A stretch of 64,000 bases of DNA from NCBI RefSeq assembly GCF_014648495.1, contig NZ_BMRF01000001.1, positions 372,001 through 436,000 of the forward strand. Reading direction: 5' to 3'. The notes beneath the pieces were generated by a model that saw nothing but the letters and a program-made list of their open reading frames with translations, searched no databases and was not told where the DNA came from. Source of the DNA: Actinomadura cremea (GTDB lineage Bacteria > Actinomycetota > Actinomycetes > Streptosporangiales > Streptosporangiaceae). Both the position numbers and the translations under genes were made by a program. Positions 54,378 to 61,518 of this stretch are shown here, piece after piece. Positions within the stretch are counted from its first letter, which is position 1. Each line of letters starts with the position of its first letter.

Positions 54378-55835
54378 TCAGGCGCGCACGGCTCGGGTGG
54401 CGCGGAACAGGGGGATCAGGTTGAGGGCGAGGCCGACGAGGGCCACGCCGCTGACGACGTTCACGCCCGAGTGGAACCCGCCGAAGTCGCCGCCCTCGTG
54501 TGCGGCGCCCGCGACGAGAGCGGTGATGACCGCGAGGACGAGGGCGGCGCCGACCTGTCCGGACGTCTGCACGAGACCCGAGGCGAGGCCCTGCTCGGAG
54601 TCGTCGATGCCGTCCGTCGCCTGCGCCATGATCGAACTGAATCCGAAGGCGAACCCGCCGCCCAGCAGGATCATCGTCGGCAGCACGGTGACCGTGTAGT
54701 GCGGGGCGTCACCGGCGGTCGCGAGGAACCAGACGTATCCGAGGCTCAGTGACGTCATCGAGCTGATGATCAGCGGGGCCGTCCCGAACCGGTCGATCAG
54801 ACGGCCGACGAACGGTGAACCGAAGGCCACGAGGAGCCCGGCGGGCAGCAGCCCGAGCGCCATCTCGAGGGGCGACCAGCCCAGAACGTCCTGCAGGTAC
54901 AGCGTCATCATGAACTGGAAGCTCAGGTAGGAGCCGAACAGCGCGACGATGCTCAGGTTCGCGCGGACGATCGTGCCGATCCGCAGGATCCCGAGACGGA
55001 TCAGCGGGTGCCGGACGCGCTTCTCGGTGACGACGAACCCGACCAGCAGAGCAGCGGCGGCCACGATGGAGACGACGGTGAGCGGGTCCAGCCAGCCCCG
55101 TTCGGGCGCCGAGACCACGGTGTAGACGGCGAGCAGCATTCCGCCGGTCAGCGTCACCGCACCGACGATGTCGTGCCCGCCGCCCGCAGCGGGACGGTCG
55201 CGGGGGATCAGGGCGATGCCCGCGACGAGTGCCAGCAGGGCGAGCGGCGCCGGGGTCAGGAACGTCCAGCGCCAGCCGAAACTGGTCAGCAGCCCGCCGA
55301 GGATGAGGCCGGACGAGTACCCGCTGGCACCGAACACCGAGAAGACCGCCAGCGCCCGGTTGCGCGCGGGCCCCTCATGGAAGGTGGTGGTCAGGATCGA
55401 CAGTGCGGTCGGGGCGGTGAACGCCGCCGCGAGGCCCTTGACGAAACGGGTGGCGATGAGCAGCGGGCCGTTGTCCACCAGGCCGCCCACCAGTGACGCG
55501 ACGGCGAAGACGGCCAGCGCGATGAGGAAGACCCGGCGACGGCCCAGCAGGTCGGCCGTCCGTCCGCCCAGCAGCAGAAGGCCCCCGTATCCGAGCACGT
55601 AGCCGTTCACGATCCACTGAAGCGACGTGGTGGAAAGCCCGAGTTCGGCACCGATCGACGGCAGCGCCACGCCCACCATGGAGACGTCGAGCCCGTCGAG
55701 GAACAACACGGCGCACAGCACGCCGAGGACGCCCCACAGCCGGGGAGTCCAGGTCTGTTCGGCCGGTGTACCGAGAGCGGAGGCAGGGGGTGTGTGGGTG
55801 ATAGTCACGCCGAAGGACAGTACATGCACATGCAT
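54378..55835 (-). CDS. MFS transporter, DHA2 (14-TMS drug:H+ antiporter) family
   Basis: A 485-residue exporter. About 14 hydrophobic helices; LFLDGLDVSMVGVALPSIGAELGLSTTSLQWIVNGYVLGYGGLLLLGGRTADLLGRRRVFL (cores LDGLDVSMVGVALPSIGAEL and GGRTADLLGRRRVFL) contains the DHA2 motif D1 and motif A. It is divergent from the MarR gene across a direct-repeat operator, the standard arrangement for an inducible drug pump. The start may be at ATG 55835, which lies within the operator, or at GTG 55808; the latter leaves the operator intact. Confidence 0.9.
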   Translation of the reverse strand: MHVHVLSFGVTITHTPPASALGTPAEQTWTPRLWGVLGVLCAVLFLDGLDVSMVGVALPSIGAELGLSTTSLQWIVNGYVLGYGGLLLLGGRTADLLGRRRVFLIALAVFAVASLVGGLVDNGPLLIATRFVKGLAAAFTAPTALSILTTTFHEGPARNRALAVFSVFGASGYSSGLILGGLLTSFGWRWTFLTPAPLALLALVAGIALIPRDRPAAGGGHDIVGAVTLTGGMLLAVYTVVSAPERGWLDPLTVVSIVAAAALLVGFVVTEKRVRHPLIRLGILRIGTIVRANLSIVALFGSYLSFQFMMTLYLQDVLGWSPLEMALGLLPAGLLVAFGSPFVGRLIDRFGTAPLIISSMTSLSLGYVWFLATAGDAPHYTVTVLPTMILLGGGFAFGFSSIMAQATDGIDDSEQGLASGLVQTSGQVGAALVLAVITALVAGAAHEGGDFGGFHSGVNVVSGVALVGLALNLIPLFRATRAVRA

Positions 55836-55880
55836 TCAATGTCCACGCATTAGTTCCACATGCATCTAATGCGCACGCAT
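55827..55880. promoter_or_regulatory. Direct-repeat MarR operator
   Basis: Two 24-bp copies of CACATGCAT-NN-AATG-NNC-ACGCAT, at 55827-55850 and 55857-55880, have a period of exactly 30 bp (about three helical turns). Each carries the palindrome ATGCAT. The pair fills the gap between the MFS and MarR starts. Confidence 0.7.
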
Positions 55881-55895
55881 GGTACGATCCGCGCC

Positions 55896-56282
55896 ATGGA
55901 GTCGGAGGCAGCCCTCGTCAGCCGCTGGCGCACGCTGGCGACCTGCTACAACACCGTCGCCTGCAACCTCGATCGCGTCCTGCAGGAAGCGCACGGCCTC
56001 AGCATGAGCGAGTACGAGACGCTGGACCGGCTCGTCGAGGCGAACTGCGAGAAGCGCCGCATGCAGGACATCGCGGCGGACATGTACCTCAGCCAGAGCG
56101 CCCTCTCGCGAACGGTCGCGCGCCTCGAGAAGCACGGCCTGGTCGAGCGCGCCATCTGCCAGGACGACCGCCGCGGCGTCTTCGTCCACCTCACCCGTGC
56201 GGGCCGTGAACGCCACGCCGTCGCCCGCGAGACCCACCTGAGGATTCTCGCCGAGCACCTCGCCCCCGAACCGGCCCGGTGA
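55896..56282 (+). CDS. MarR family transcriptional regulator
   Basis: A 128-residue winged-helix repressor: LVSRWRTLATCYNTVACNLDRVLQEAHGLSMSEYETLDRL (core NLDRVLQEAHGLSMSEYETL), recognition region MYLSQSALSRTVARLEKHGLV and wing CQDDRRGVFVHLTRAGRE. Two Cys near the N-terminus (CYNTVAC) could act as redox sensors. It is divergent from the DHA2 exporter and very likely represses it and itself through the repeat operator between them. ATG 55896 is used because it follows the operator. Confidence 0.9.
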   Translation: MESEAALVSRWRTLATCYNTVACNLDRVLQEAHGLSMSEYETLDRLVEANCEKRRMQDIAADMYLSQSALSRTVARLEKHGLVERAICQDDRRGVFVHLTRAGRERHAVARETHLRILAEHLAPEPAR

Positions 56283-56633
56283 ACCGTCCAACGCGCCGGT
56301 CGACGCGGTAGCACGCCTTCGCGGCAGGCCCCGGTAGCCGACCTGATCACCCGCATCCGGCCCACAGCCCGGTTCGCCCGCTCCAAGAACCCGAATGCAG
56401 TGGGATGTGCGCTATCGATATGCCGCGGTGTCCGCGCGGACGGTCGTCGGCGGATCAGGTGGGGCGCAGGATCCGCAGGACGCTGTCGCCGGGGGCGGCT
56501 CGGGCGTCGTCGGCGGTCATTCGTTGCGCGGCGACCTCCTCGGCCGCCGCGTGCGCGAGCGCGACGGTCGCCGTGAGCAGCCAGTCCAGCGGAAGCCGAC
56601 TGCCGAACTCGCAACACCACGGCGAACCACCCG
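56283..56633. other. Degenerate stretch between marR and the esterase pseudogene
   Basis: No intact gene. On the minus strand a frame ending at 56455 (DWLLTATVALAHAAAEEVAA and after) has gene-like composition for about 45 codons but no credible start, so a gene fragment is possible. Consistent with a decayed region. Confidence 0.3.
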
Positions 56634-57276
56634 GTGCACTTCGCCGGAACCCTCGCGGGTGACGGCGGAGGGTCTCCCCTGCCCGAACTCCAGAAGGTCG
56701 CCGACTACCTACGGCGAGCCGCCCCGGACGCACTGCCCCTGCTCGACCGGACGATCACGGCGGCCGGCACCACCACGCCGCGGATCCGATGCGTGCCGTC
56801 CACAACTACCTGGCGGTCGACCAGGCCGTCCGGGACGCGGTCACGGCGAACCTGAGCCGGCTCCGTGCCCGGCTGGAGAGCGTGGCCGCCCGGCCACCCG
56901 CGGGCTGGGCGACCGCCATGACCTACCTGAGGGGCGCCTGTCAGGTAACCACATGCACCGGGACATGACGGGTCAGGGACTGGCGACCGGGACGACCCCC
57001 TTGGACGCCTTCATCGCCGAGTCGGTCCTCCGGCGACTCGAAGTCGACCCCACCGCCAAGATCGTGCTCGCGGTGCACAACGTGCATCTGCGCACCACGG
57101 AGGTGGACCACGACGGACCCGCCGGGCTGTTCCCCGCCGGGTACCACCTGCGCAACGCGCTCGGCGAGGCCTACCTCGCGATCGCCGCGACCGGCAACCA
57201 CGGGCAGATCGTGGACGCGGTGGCCTACCTCCCGCACCTGCACACCACGACGCAGCCGGTGACGCCCCGTTCGTAG
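56634..57276 (+). pseudogene. Erythromycin esterase family protein, frameshifted remnant
   Basis: Three consecutive pieces of one protein lie in three different frames. 56634 to about 56770: VHFAGTLAGDGGGSPLPELQ and ADYLRRAAPDALPLLDRTI; about 56789 to 56950: HNYLAVDQAVRDAVTANLSR and on; about 56950 to 57276: ESVLRRLEVDPTAKIVLAVH, NVHLRT, and YHLRNALGEAYLAIAATGNH. The order matches the erythromycin esterase (EreA/B-like) family, including the AHN-H segment near the active site. The N-terminal quarter is absent. At least two frameshifts make it non-functional. Only the broad family, not macrolide resistance, can be claimed. Confidence 0.65.
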
Positions 57277-57381
57277 GCGAGCGCTTCAATCCGGTGACCA
57301 GGCGCAACCGCACGTCCGTCCGTTACTCGCTCCTCCCCGGCGGAGTGGGAGTCCTTCCCCCTCCTACCGCCTCGTGGGCAT

Positions 57382-57636
57382 ATGGTCGCGACCATGGCGG
57401 ACGAAGCCGACGAGCCGGTCGTCGCCCGGTGGAAATGGGTCTACGACTACGATCAGGACCCGCCGGGCGGATTCGTATTCGGACGGTTCAAGCTCCGCGC
57501 CGACGGAGTCTTGTTGCGGGCTTACGGCGACCACCTCGAACGATGGCGGCCGGTGGATTGGTGGCCGGGGGAAGCCGATCCCCAGCGCGCCGCGCAGCTG
57601 CTGCGCGCCCGCCGCTACGAACTCCGCGACCCCTGA
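57382..57636 (+). CDS. Small hypothetical protein
   Basis: An 84-residue, Trp-rich soluble protein (DEPVVARWKWVYDYDQDPPG, then FKLRADGVLLRAYGDHLERW and RPVDWWPGEADPQRAAQLLR). GC-rich third positions support real coding. ATG 57382 and ATG 57394 are both possible. Not recognised. It overlaps the next gene convergently by 22 nt. Confidence 0.5.
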   Translation: MVATMADEADEPVVARWKWVYDYDQDPPGGFVFGRFKLRADGVLLRAYGDHLERWRPVDWWPGEADPQRAAQLLRARRYELRDP

Positions 57637-57920
57637 CTCGGGCCGCCGGCTCTCCTCACTCGGGCAATGGAACCCTGCCTGAGGTGACGATCGCAGCAGC
57701 GCGATCGGCACCGTTTATTACCAGTTACTACCAGCGGAGTGAGCGGCGCGATCACGGTGAAGGTCAGCGGCTTCTCGCATACCGGGCAGGGCACGGACCG
57801 TCGAAGCGCCGGGCTCCCGTCGTCGGGCCTCTTGACGAGCCAGGACCACCCTTCGTCAACCAAGGTGACGGTATCGCCCGGCGAAGGACGTCCGACGAAG
57901 TCCTCCCGGTGCAGCACCAT
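57615..57920 (-). CDS. Small CxxC protein, possible element remnant
   Basis: About 101 residues: MVLHREDFVGRPSPGDTVTL, then LVKRPDDGSP, then a zinc-knuckle-like VPCPVCEKPLTF, and further Cys residues (RCRSRCC) in a basic tail. The first 70 residues look like a real small protein; the Arg/Ser-rich end may be a frame-slip. AGGAACAG precedes the ATG. It lies beside the integrase remnant, so it probably belongs to a decayed mobile element. Function unknown. Confidence 0.45.
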   Translation of the reverse strand: MVLHREDFVGRPSPGDTVTLVDEGWSWLVKRPDDGSPALRRSVPCPVCEKPLTFTVIAPLTPLVVTGNKRCRSRCCDRHLRQGSIARVRRAGGPSQGSRSS

Positions 57921-58089
57921 TGTCCGCTGTTCCTGCTCTACCACGAACACCGTGCGGGAGTGTCCCCTCCCTCGTCGCATCCGGGTCGGATTCTTTATGG
58001 GTTGAGAAAGGGGGGCAAGCGACCCCCTCGAACCTTCGAGGACGAGCCGCGTCCGGCTGGGGCGCTCGCCGTGCACGGGGGCGCGGTCC
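57921..58089. other. Non-coding stretch of the degraded element end
   Basis: No gene is supported. An out-of-context reading frame links this part to the integrase remnant but has no integrase-like residues. Confidence 0.3.
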
Positions 58090-58301
58090 CGACGGCACAT
58101 GCCGCGACGACGCCGCTCCTGGCCGGCATCCCCGTTCACCTCGTCGCCGCTCGGCTCGCGCACGCGGAGCCGGCGATCACGCTTCGGGTCTACGCGCACG
58201 TCGTGCGATCGGCGGAGACGGCTGCGGCGGACGTCTTCAGCGGACGTCTCGCGAAGGTCAATGGTGGCGGCCTCGTAGGGCCGTGTCAGCAGGCCCGTTA
58301 G
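58090..58301 (+). pseudogene. Tyrosine recombinase (integrase) C-terminal remnant
   Basis: About 70 codons matching the end of actinomycete phage-type integrases: LLAGIPVHLVAARLAHAEPA, then ITLRVYAHVVRSAETAAADV. The active-site Tyr (VYAH) and the histidine of box II (LAH, usually LGH) are present, but the HxxRHT part with the first catalytic residues and all upstream domains are missing. It ends 3 nt before a terminator and 43 bp before a tRNA fragment, exactly where an integrase lies next to its attachment site. It is the stump of an older element. Confidence 0.7.
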
Positions 58302-58303
58302 CA

Positions 58304-58334
58304 AAGCCCCCTTGCGGTGATCGCAAGAGGGCTT
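58304..58334 (+). terminator. Terminator after the integrase remnant
   Basis: 13-bp arms AAGCCCCCTTGCG and CGCAAGAGGGCTT pair with one mismatch around a 5-nt loop. Similar hairpins sit between integrase genes and tRNA attachment sites in actinomycete elements. Confidence 0.65.
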
Positions 58335-58343
58335 CGAGCTGGG

Positions 58344-58390
58344 AGCCGCCTATCGGAATCGAACCGATGACCTATTCATTACGAGTCTGC
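58344..58390 (-). repeat. 3' fragment of tRNA-Thr(CGT): attachment site (att) of an integrative element
   Basis: On the minus strand it reads CTCGTAA (anticodon loop, CGT), then AATAGGTC, the T-arm ATCGG-TTCGATT-CCGAT with a perfect 5-bp stem, and the acceptor end AGGCGGCTCC. The D-arm, 5' acceptor strand and 5' half of the anticodon stem are absent, so this is not a working gene. Fragments from the anticodon loop to the 3' end are the normal att core duplicated by tyrosine-recombinase elements. Confidence 0.7.
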
Positions 58391-58600
58391 CGAACAAGAT
58401 CCACACCCGTCCACGCGTATCCAGTGACCTGCCCGGCACCCCTCTCGGATGCCCGCCGATCCCACACGTGTCCAAGATCGTCCAGACGAGTTGTTAGCAC
58501 TGGCGTTAGCAGACGCACCGACCCGGAGGGTGCTCCCGCGCGAACGGCATCAGCCACAGCCGGGCGTTTCGCGCGGGAGTATCCTCCGGTTCGCGGGGGT
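58391..58600. other. Junction sequence right of the att fragment
   Basis: No gene is seen. TTAGCACTGGCGTTAGCAGA at 58495-58514 contains a short GTTAGCA-type repeat, possibly an integrase arm site. Confidence 0.3.
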
Positions 58601-58624
58601 CCAGGGGGCGGCGTAGCCCCCTGG
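58601..58624 (-). terminator. Hairpin downstream of the small membrane protein
   Basis: Perfect 9-bp arms CCAGGGGGC / GCCCCCTGG with a 6-nt loop, 28 nt past the stop of the gene at 58653-58838. Confidence 0.5.
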
Positions 58625-58652
58625 TAAGCGCACGCTCAACCCGTAAAGATCG

Positions 58653-58838
58653 TCATGCGCCAGATACGGGAGGCCGACCAGACGGAGGCAGGGCGTACCC
58701 GGCAATCAGGCCGATCAGACCGACCGTGAGTGCGTGCACATCACCAGGGGCCATGCCCAACACCGTCAGAGTAACGATGAGTGCACACAAGATGAGCAGA
58801 GCCGGGACCGGGTCAGGCACGGGAGGTAGTGTTACCAC
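58653..58838 (-). CDS. Small two-segment membrane protein
   Basis: A 61-residue protein: MVTLPPVPDPVPALLILCAL, a first helix ALLILCALIVTLTVLGM, a short loop GDVHAL, and a second helix LTVGLIGLIAGYAL, ending in a Pro-rich tail. GTG 58838 follows AAGGAG at 6-nt spacing, a strong reason to prefer it over a longer frame to 58949. Comparable tiny membrane proteins occur in actinomycete phages and integrative elements. Function unknown. Confidence 0.6.
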   Translation of the reverse strand: MVTLPPVPDPVPALLILCALIVTLTVLGMAPGDVHALTVGLIGLIAGYALPPSGRPPVSGA

Positions 58839-59432
58839 CTGGGACTCCTTCTGGGTCCAGGTCGCGCACGCGAGGCTTCTCCGGCAAGAGATGCAGACCT
58901 CGCGGCGCGACCACTTATTTGGTATGCCCGGGAGCGTATCGCGCCCCAATCTCGCATTCCATCAATTCGTGCCAACTCATGGTCGCGACACCACAAAAGA
59001 CCTTGCTTTATGCGTTAAGCCGCAGGTCAGAGTACTTGAGTGACATGCGCCACTGCATTTTCCGAGGAGCCATGTCACACACTTCCTTACGGTCGCATAT
59101 TCGGTACGGTCACACATTCGGTTACGGTCACGCATTCGGTTACGTTGGCACGCTCGGTTCCGACAAGATGTCGCGGCATGGGCGACACGCACCCCCAACG
59201 CGACAGGATCGGGCTGACCTCGTGCCTTTGGGTGCGATGGCACCAGCTTTTGTGTCTCGTCTGCCTCTCGCTGTTCCGGGGCGGGCGGTCGACGCGGCGC
59301 GGCGGGATCGGACCGGAGAGGCCGCACGCCCGGCGCGCCGGGGCGGGCGGCCGCCTGGCGACGCGTAGCGGCGCCCTTGAAGACGTAGAGAAAGTTCTCA
59401 TCCGGCTCACTGGGCTCGTGCGTCCCCTGTGG
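58839..59432. other. Lower-GC non-coding stretch of the element
   Basis: About 590 bp, clearly AT-richer than the core genome between 58890 and 59100. It holds the 17-19 bp tandem repeats at 59083-59153. Frames through the repeats give THSVTVTHSVT-type shadow peptides and are not believable genes. Confidence 0.4.
59083..59153. repeat. Iteron-like 17-19 bp tandem repeats
   Basis: Four head-to-tail units of TTCGGTTACGGTCACGCA type, starting at about 59083, 59100, 59117 and 59135, the first most diverged. Spacing near 1.7 helical turns per unit resembles replication iterons or a cooperative operator. It lies beyond the 3' end of the HTH-kinase gene. Confidence 0.6.
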
Positions 59433-60368
59433 TCACGGGGCTAGTTTTGCCAGGGCTCGGCGGGTCTGGTCGGCGAGGCTGACGGCTGCGCCGAGTCGGT
59501 TGTCGATGGTGAGGTGTGCAGCCTCGGGCGGGTCGTCGGTGTTGAGCGTGCTGGCGTACTCGTCCCAGTGGGCGAGTTTCCAGCCGTCGCGTGGGGCGTC
59601 GCGCAACTCGATGTACTCGTGCATGGTGTCGAGATCGCTGTGCACCCATATCGCGGTGACGTCGACGCCCTTGCCCTGGCATCGGTGGGTGAGGCGCGGT
59701 AGCCAGCTCGGGTTGCTGAGCTCGGTGATGAACGGGGCGGCGAGGATGATCGACACGCCGGTCTCGATGTTGCTGTGGGCGACCTGCATGAGGGACTGGT
59801 ACTCGTGCGGGCGTACCTCGGTGCGGTAGGTCGCGGTGTGGCGGTCGTGCTGGTCGGCTCCGAGCGAGATCAGTAGCCGCTCGGTCATGCGGCGGGTGAG
59901 GGCGTCCTTGTCCAGCAGGGCCCATCCGGAGAGGTCGGACAGGAAGCGGGCGAACTCGGTCTTGCCCGATCCGGCGTAGCCGCCGACCAGGACGAGTGTG
60001 GGGTTGGCTCCGGCGTTGGCGACGGCTCGGCCGTGCCATGCGTTCGCCAGGCGGGTCTTGAGCGCGTCGGCTCCGGGGAAGAACGCGCCGAGGTCGAACG
60101 GTGTGCCGCCGGCGGTCGTGGTGTCGCGGCCGTGGGCGTGTGCGGCCATGCGTTCGAGGACGGTGAGCGGGACGTTGTGGGCTCGGGCGAGGTAGGGCAA
60201 CCAGTCGTCGGGGATGCGCACGCCTCGTTCCCAGCGGGACACCTCGTGCCGGGTGATGCTGTCGGTGCCGGCCAGCTCGCACAGTTCGGCGGCGAGGGCG
60301 GTTTGGCTGCGGCTGCCGCGTAGGCGTGCCAGATACGCGCCGAACTCGCGTCGTCGCTCGGTGGTCAT
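59433..60368 (-). CDS. XRE-type HTH fused to P-loop (zeta-toxin-like) kinase, copy A
   Basis: A 311-residue two-domain protein. Residues 5-70 are a Cro/CI-type HTH (FGAYLARLRGSRSQTALAAE, then SITRHEVSRWERGVRIPDDW). Residues 124-311 are a P-loop domain: Walker A GGYAGSGKTE at 129-138, ALLDKDALTRRMTERLL, APFITEL and IWVHSDLDTMHEYIELRD with an arginine-rich lid, the layout of small-molecule kinases/zeta-type toxins. ATG 60368 follows GGAGG. It is about two-thirds identical over the kinase part to the gene at 61932 but has a different HTH. Neither substrate nor target is known. Confidence 0.78.
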   Translation of the reverse strand: MTTERRREFGAYLARLRGSRSQTALAAELCELAGTDSITRHEVSRWERGVRIPDDWLPYLARAHNVPLTVLERMAAHAHGRDTTTAGGTPFDLGAFFPGADALKTRLANAWHGRAVANAGANPTLVLVGGYAGSGKTEFARFLSDLSGWALLDKDALTRRMTERLLISLGADQHDRHTATYRTEVRPHEYQSLMQVAHSNIETGVSIILAAPFITELSNPSWLPRLTHRCQGKGVDVTAIWVHSDLDTMHEYIELRDAPRDGWKLAHWDEYASTLNTDDPPEAAHLTIDNRLGAAVSLADQTRRALAKLAP

Positions 60369-60506
60369 CCTCGGCCACCTCCCGCATTCAAGTCTGGCCC
60401 CCTGCTGGCCCCCTGTCAGGCTCCTTTCCGAATCCGCGGGCGGCGAGATGGTGGCGGGGCGGTTGAGTACGTGCCGCGCCTCGTACACCGATCATGAGGA
60501 CATCCG

Positions 60507-60749
60507 GTGATGGAAACGCACGCGCTATCGGAAGAGTCGGCGCTCGTCCGGCTCCGTGAGGAGTTCGGCGGGCATCGCATCTGGCGGTCTCGGCGGCCGG
60601 ACGGCACGTCGGGCCTATGGGTCGCGACGCTGCATGACCGGTCGGCGGGCGTCGACGCGACGATCCTTCGGCCGGACCCGGACGGACTGCACGAGGCGCT
60701 CGTCAGCGAGCGGAATCGCGCGGCGCAGCGGGATCGGTGGTCTTGGTGA
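60507..60749 (+). CDS. Small element protein, first of a three-gene operon
   Basis: An 80-residue soluble protein: LSEESALVRLREEFGGHRIW, then RPDGTSGLWVATLHDRSAGV. It resembles hypothetical proteins common in actinomycete integrative elements, but no function is known. GAGGA precedes GTG 60507 (an ATG follows one codon later). Its TGA overlaps the next ATG by one base. It is divergent from HTH-kinase A with 138 bp between them. Confidence 0.65.
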   Translation: MMETHALSEESALVRLREEFGGHRIWRSRRPDGTSGLWVATLHDRSAGVDATILRPDPDGLHEALVSERNRAAQRDRWSW

Positions 60750-61123
60750 TGGCGTCTCCCCCTTCGCCGTCACCGGGTGAGGCCGTGCGGTCGGTGCTTT
60801 TTCCCTCGGACGCATCGACCGCACGGCCGGTCGCTCCCTGGCGCGCTCGGTGGCGGCTGCGTCGGCTCGGCCGTGCTCTGCGGCGCGCGGGGTGGATCGC
60901 CGAACTCCGGGACGGCGCGCGGCCGGTACTGCTGCGGGTCTACTCGCCGAACGTGCTGTGCCTGGGCGACAGCATCACGGTTGTCGCCGGTCCGGGTGGT
61001 TGCTGGTTCCAGTCGAGTACGGGTCGGCTGCTCGCGCCCTGCGGGCGGGTCGGCCATGCGGTGACGGCGGCCGGTGCGGTGCTGACACCGATCGTTCGCG
61101 CGGCGTTGGGGGACGACGCATGA
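60749..61123 (+). CDS. Small element protein, second of the operon
   Basis: A 124-residue protein. A basic N-terminal third (WRARWRLRRLGRALRRAGWI) is followed by a beta-rich part (RPVLLRVYSPNVLCLGDSIT, then GGCWFQSSTGRLLAPCG). ATG 60749 is coupled (TGATG) to the previous gene, and its own stop overlaps the next start (ATGA). Not recognised beyond similarity in layout to integrative-element proteins. Confidence 0.65.
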   Translation: MASPPSPSPGEAVRSVLFPSDASTARPVAPWRARWRLRRLGRALRRAGWIAELRDGARPVLLRVYSPNVLCLGDSITVVAGPGGCWFQSSTGRLLAPCGRVGHAVTAAGAVLTPIVRAALGDDA

Positions 61124-61518
61124 ACGGGACGGCGGCCACGTCGGAGCATGCGGCCGCCTTGAAGGTGCAAGAGACCTACGGCGTGCCCTGCTGGTGGGGG
61201 GAGGCAACGCGGGCGTTCTGGGCGATGGTCCCGGAGGGCGGACGCCTGCGACTGGTCGAGGCGCTGTCGGTGCGAGAGCTCGTCACGGCCATCACGCATC
61301 CGGGCGGCTGGCCGTGGCCACAAGACCGACCGCGCGGCAGGGAGGGGCTGGGGAGCCCCCTGCCGCGCGGTCACCTATCGGGCGTCGGCGAGGCTCGTCG
61401 CGTGGATGATGCGGCGGGCCACGTCGGCGGGGTTCGTGCGGTCCGTGTGAATGACCAGGTCGAACACGGGGTTGTCGACGGATCGGACGTCGGCGCGTGT
61501 TTCGTCCCACGCCCGTAG
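61120..61518 (+). CDS. Small element protein, third of the operon, reading through a terminator
   Basis: 132 residues as read. The first 70 (HAAALKVQETYGVPCWWGEA, WAMVPEGGRLRLVEALSVRE, THPGGWPWP) look like a genuine small protein; the rest runs without a stop through a strong hairpin (61328-61372) and 144 bp antisense into the guanylate-kinase-like gene. The original stop was probably near 61330 and has been lost. Coupled to the previous gene by ATGA. Function unknown. Confidence 0.5.
   Translation: MNGTAATSEHAAALKVQETYGVPCWWGEATRAFWAMVPEGGRLRLVEALSVRELVTAITHPGGWPWPQDRPRGREGLGSPLPRGHLSGVGEARRVDDAAGHVGGVRAVRVNDQVEHGVVDGSDVGACFVPRP
61328..61372. terminator. Strong bidirectional hairpin between convergent operons
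   Basis: Perfect 15-bp arms GACCGCGCGGCAGGG / CCCTGCCGCGCGGTC with further pairing GGGGCT/AGCCCC inside, ending 2 bp from the stop of the gene at 61375. Confidence 0.7.

Noticed and set aside
57294-58301. Full 335-codon integrase
   Set aside because: Only the last ~70 codons resemble an integrase; the preceding part has no recombinase features and overlaps two other candidate genes.
58344-58390. Complete tRNA-Thr gene
   Set aside because: Only the anticodon loop, T-arm and 3' acceptor are present; the bases 5' of the anticodon loop do not pair and no D-arm exists.
59040-59444. 134-codon frame over the tandem repeats
   Set aside because: Its THSVTVTHSVT part is only a translation of the DNA repeat, and the remainder is Arg-rich shadow; no ribosome binding site.
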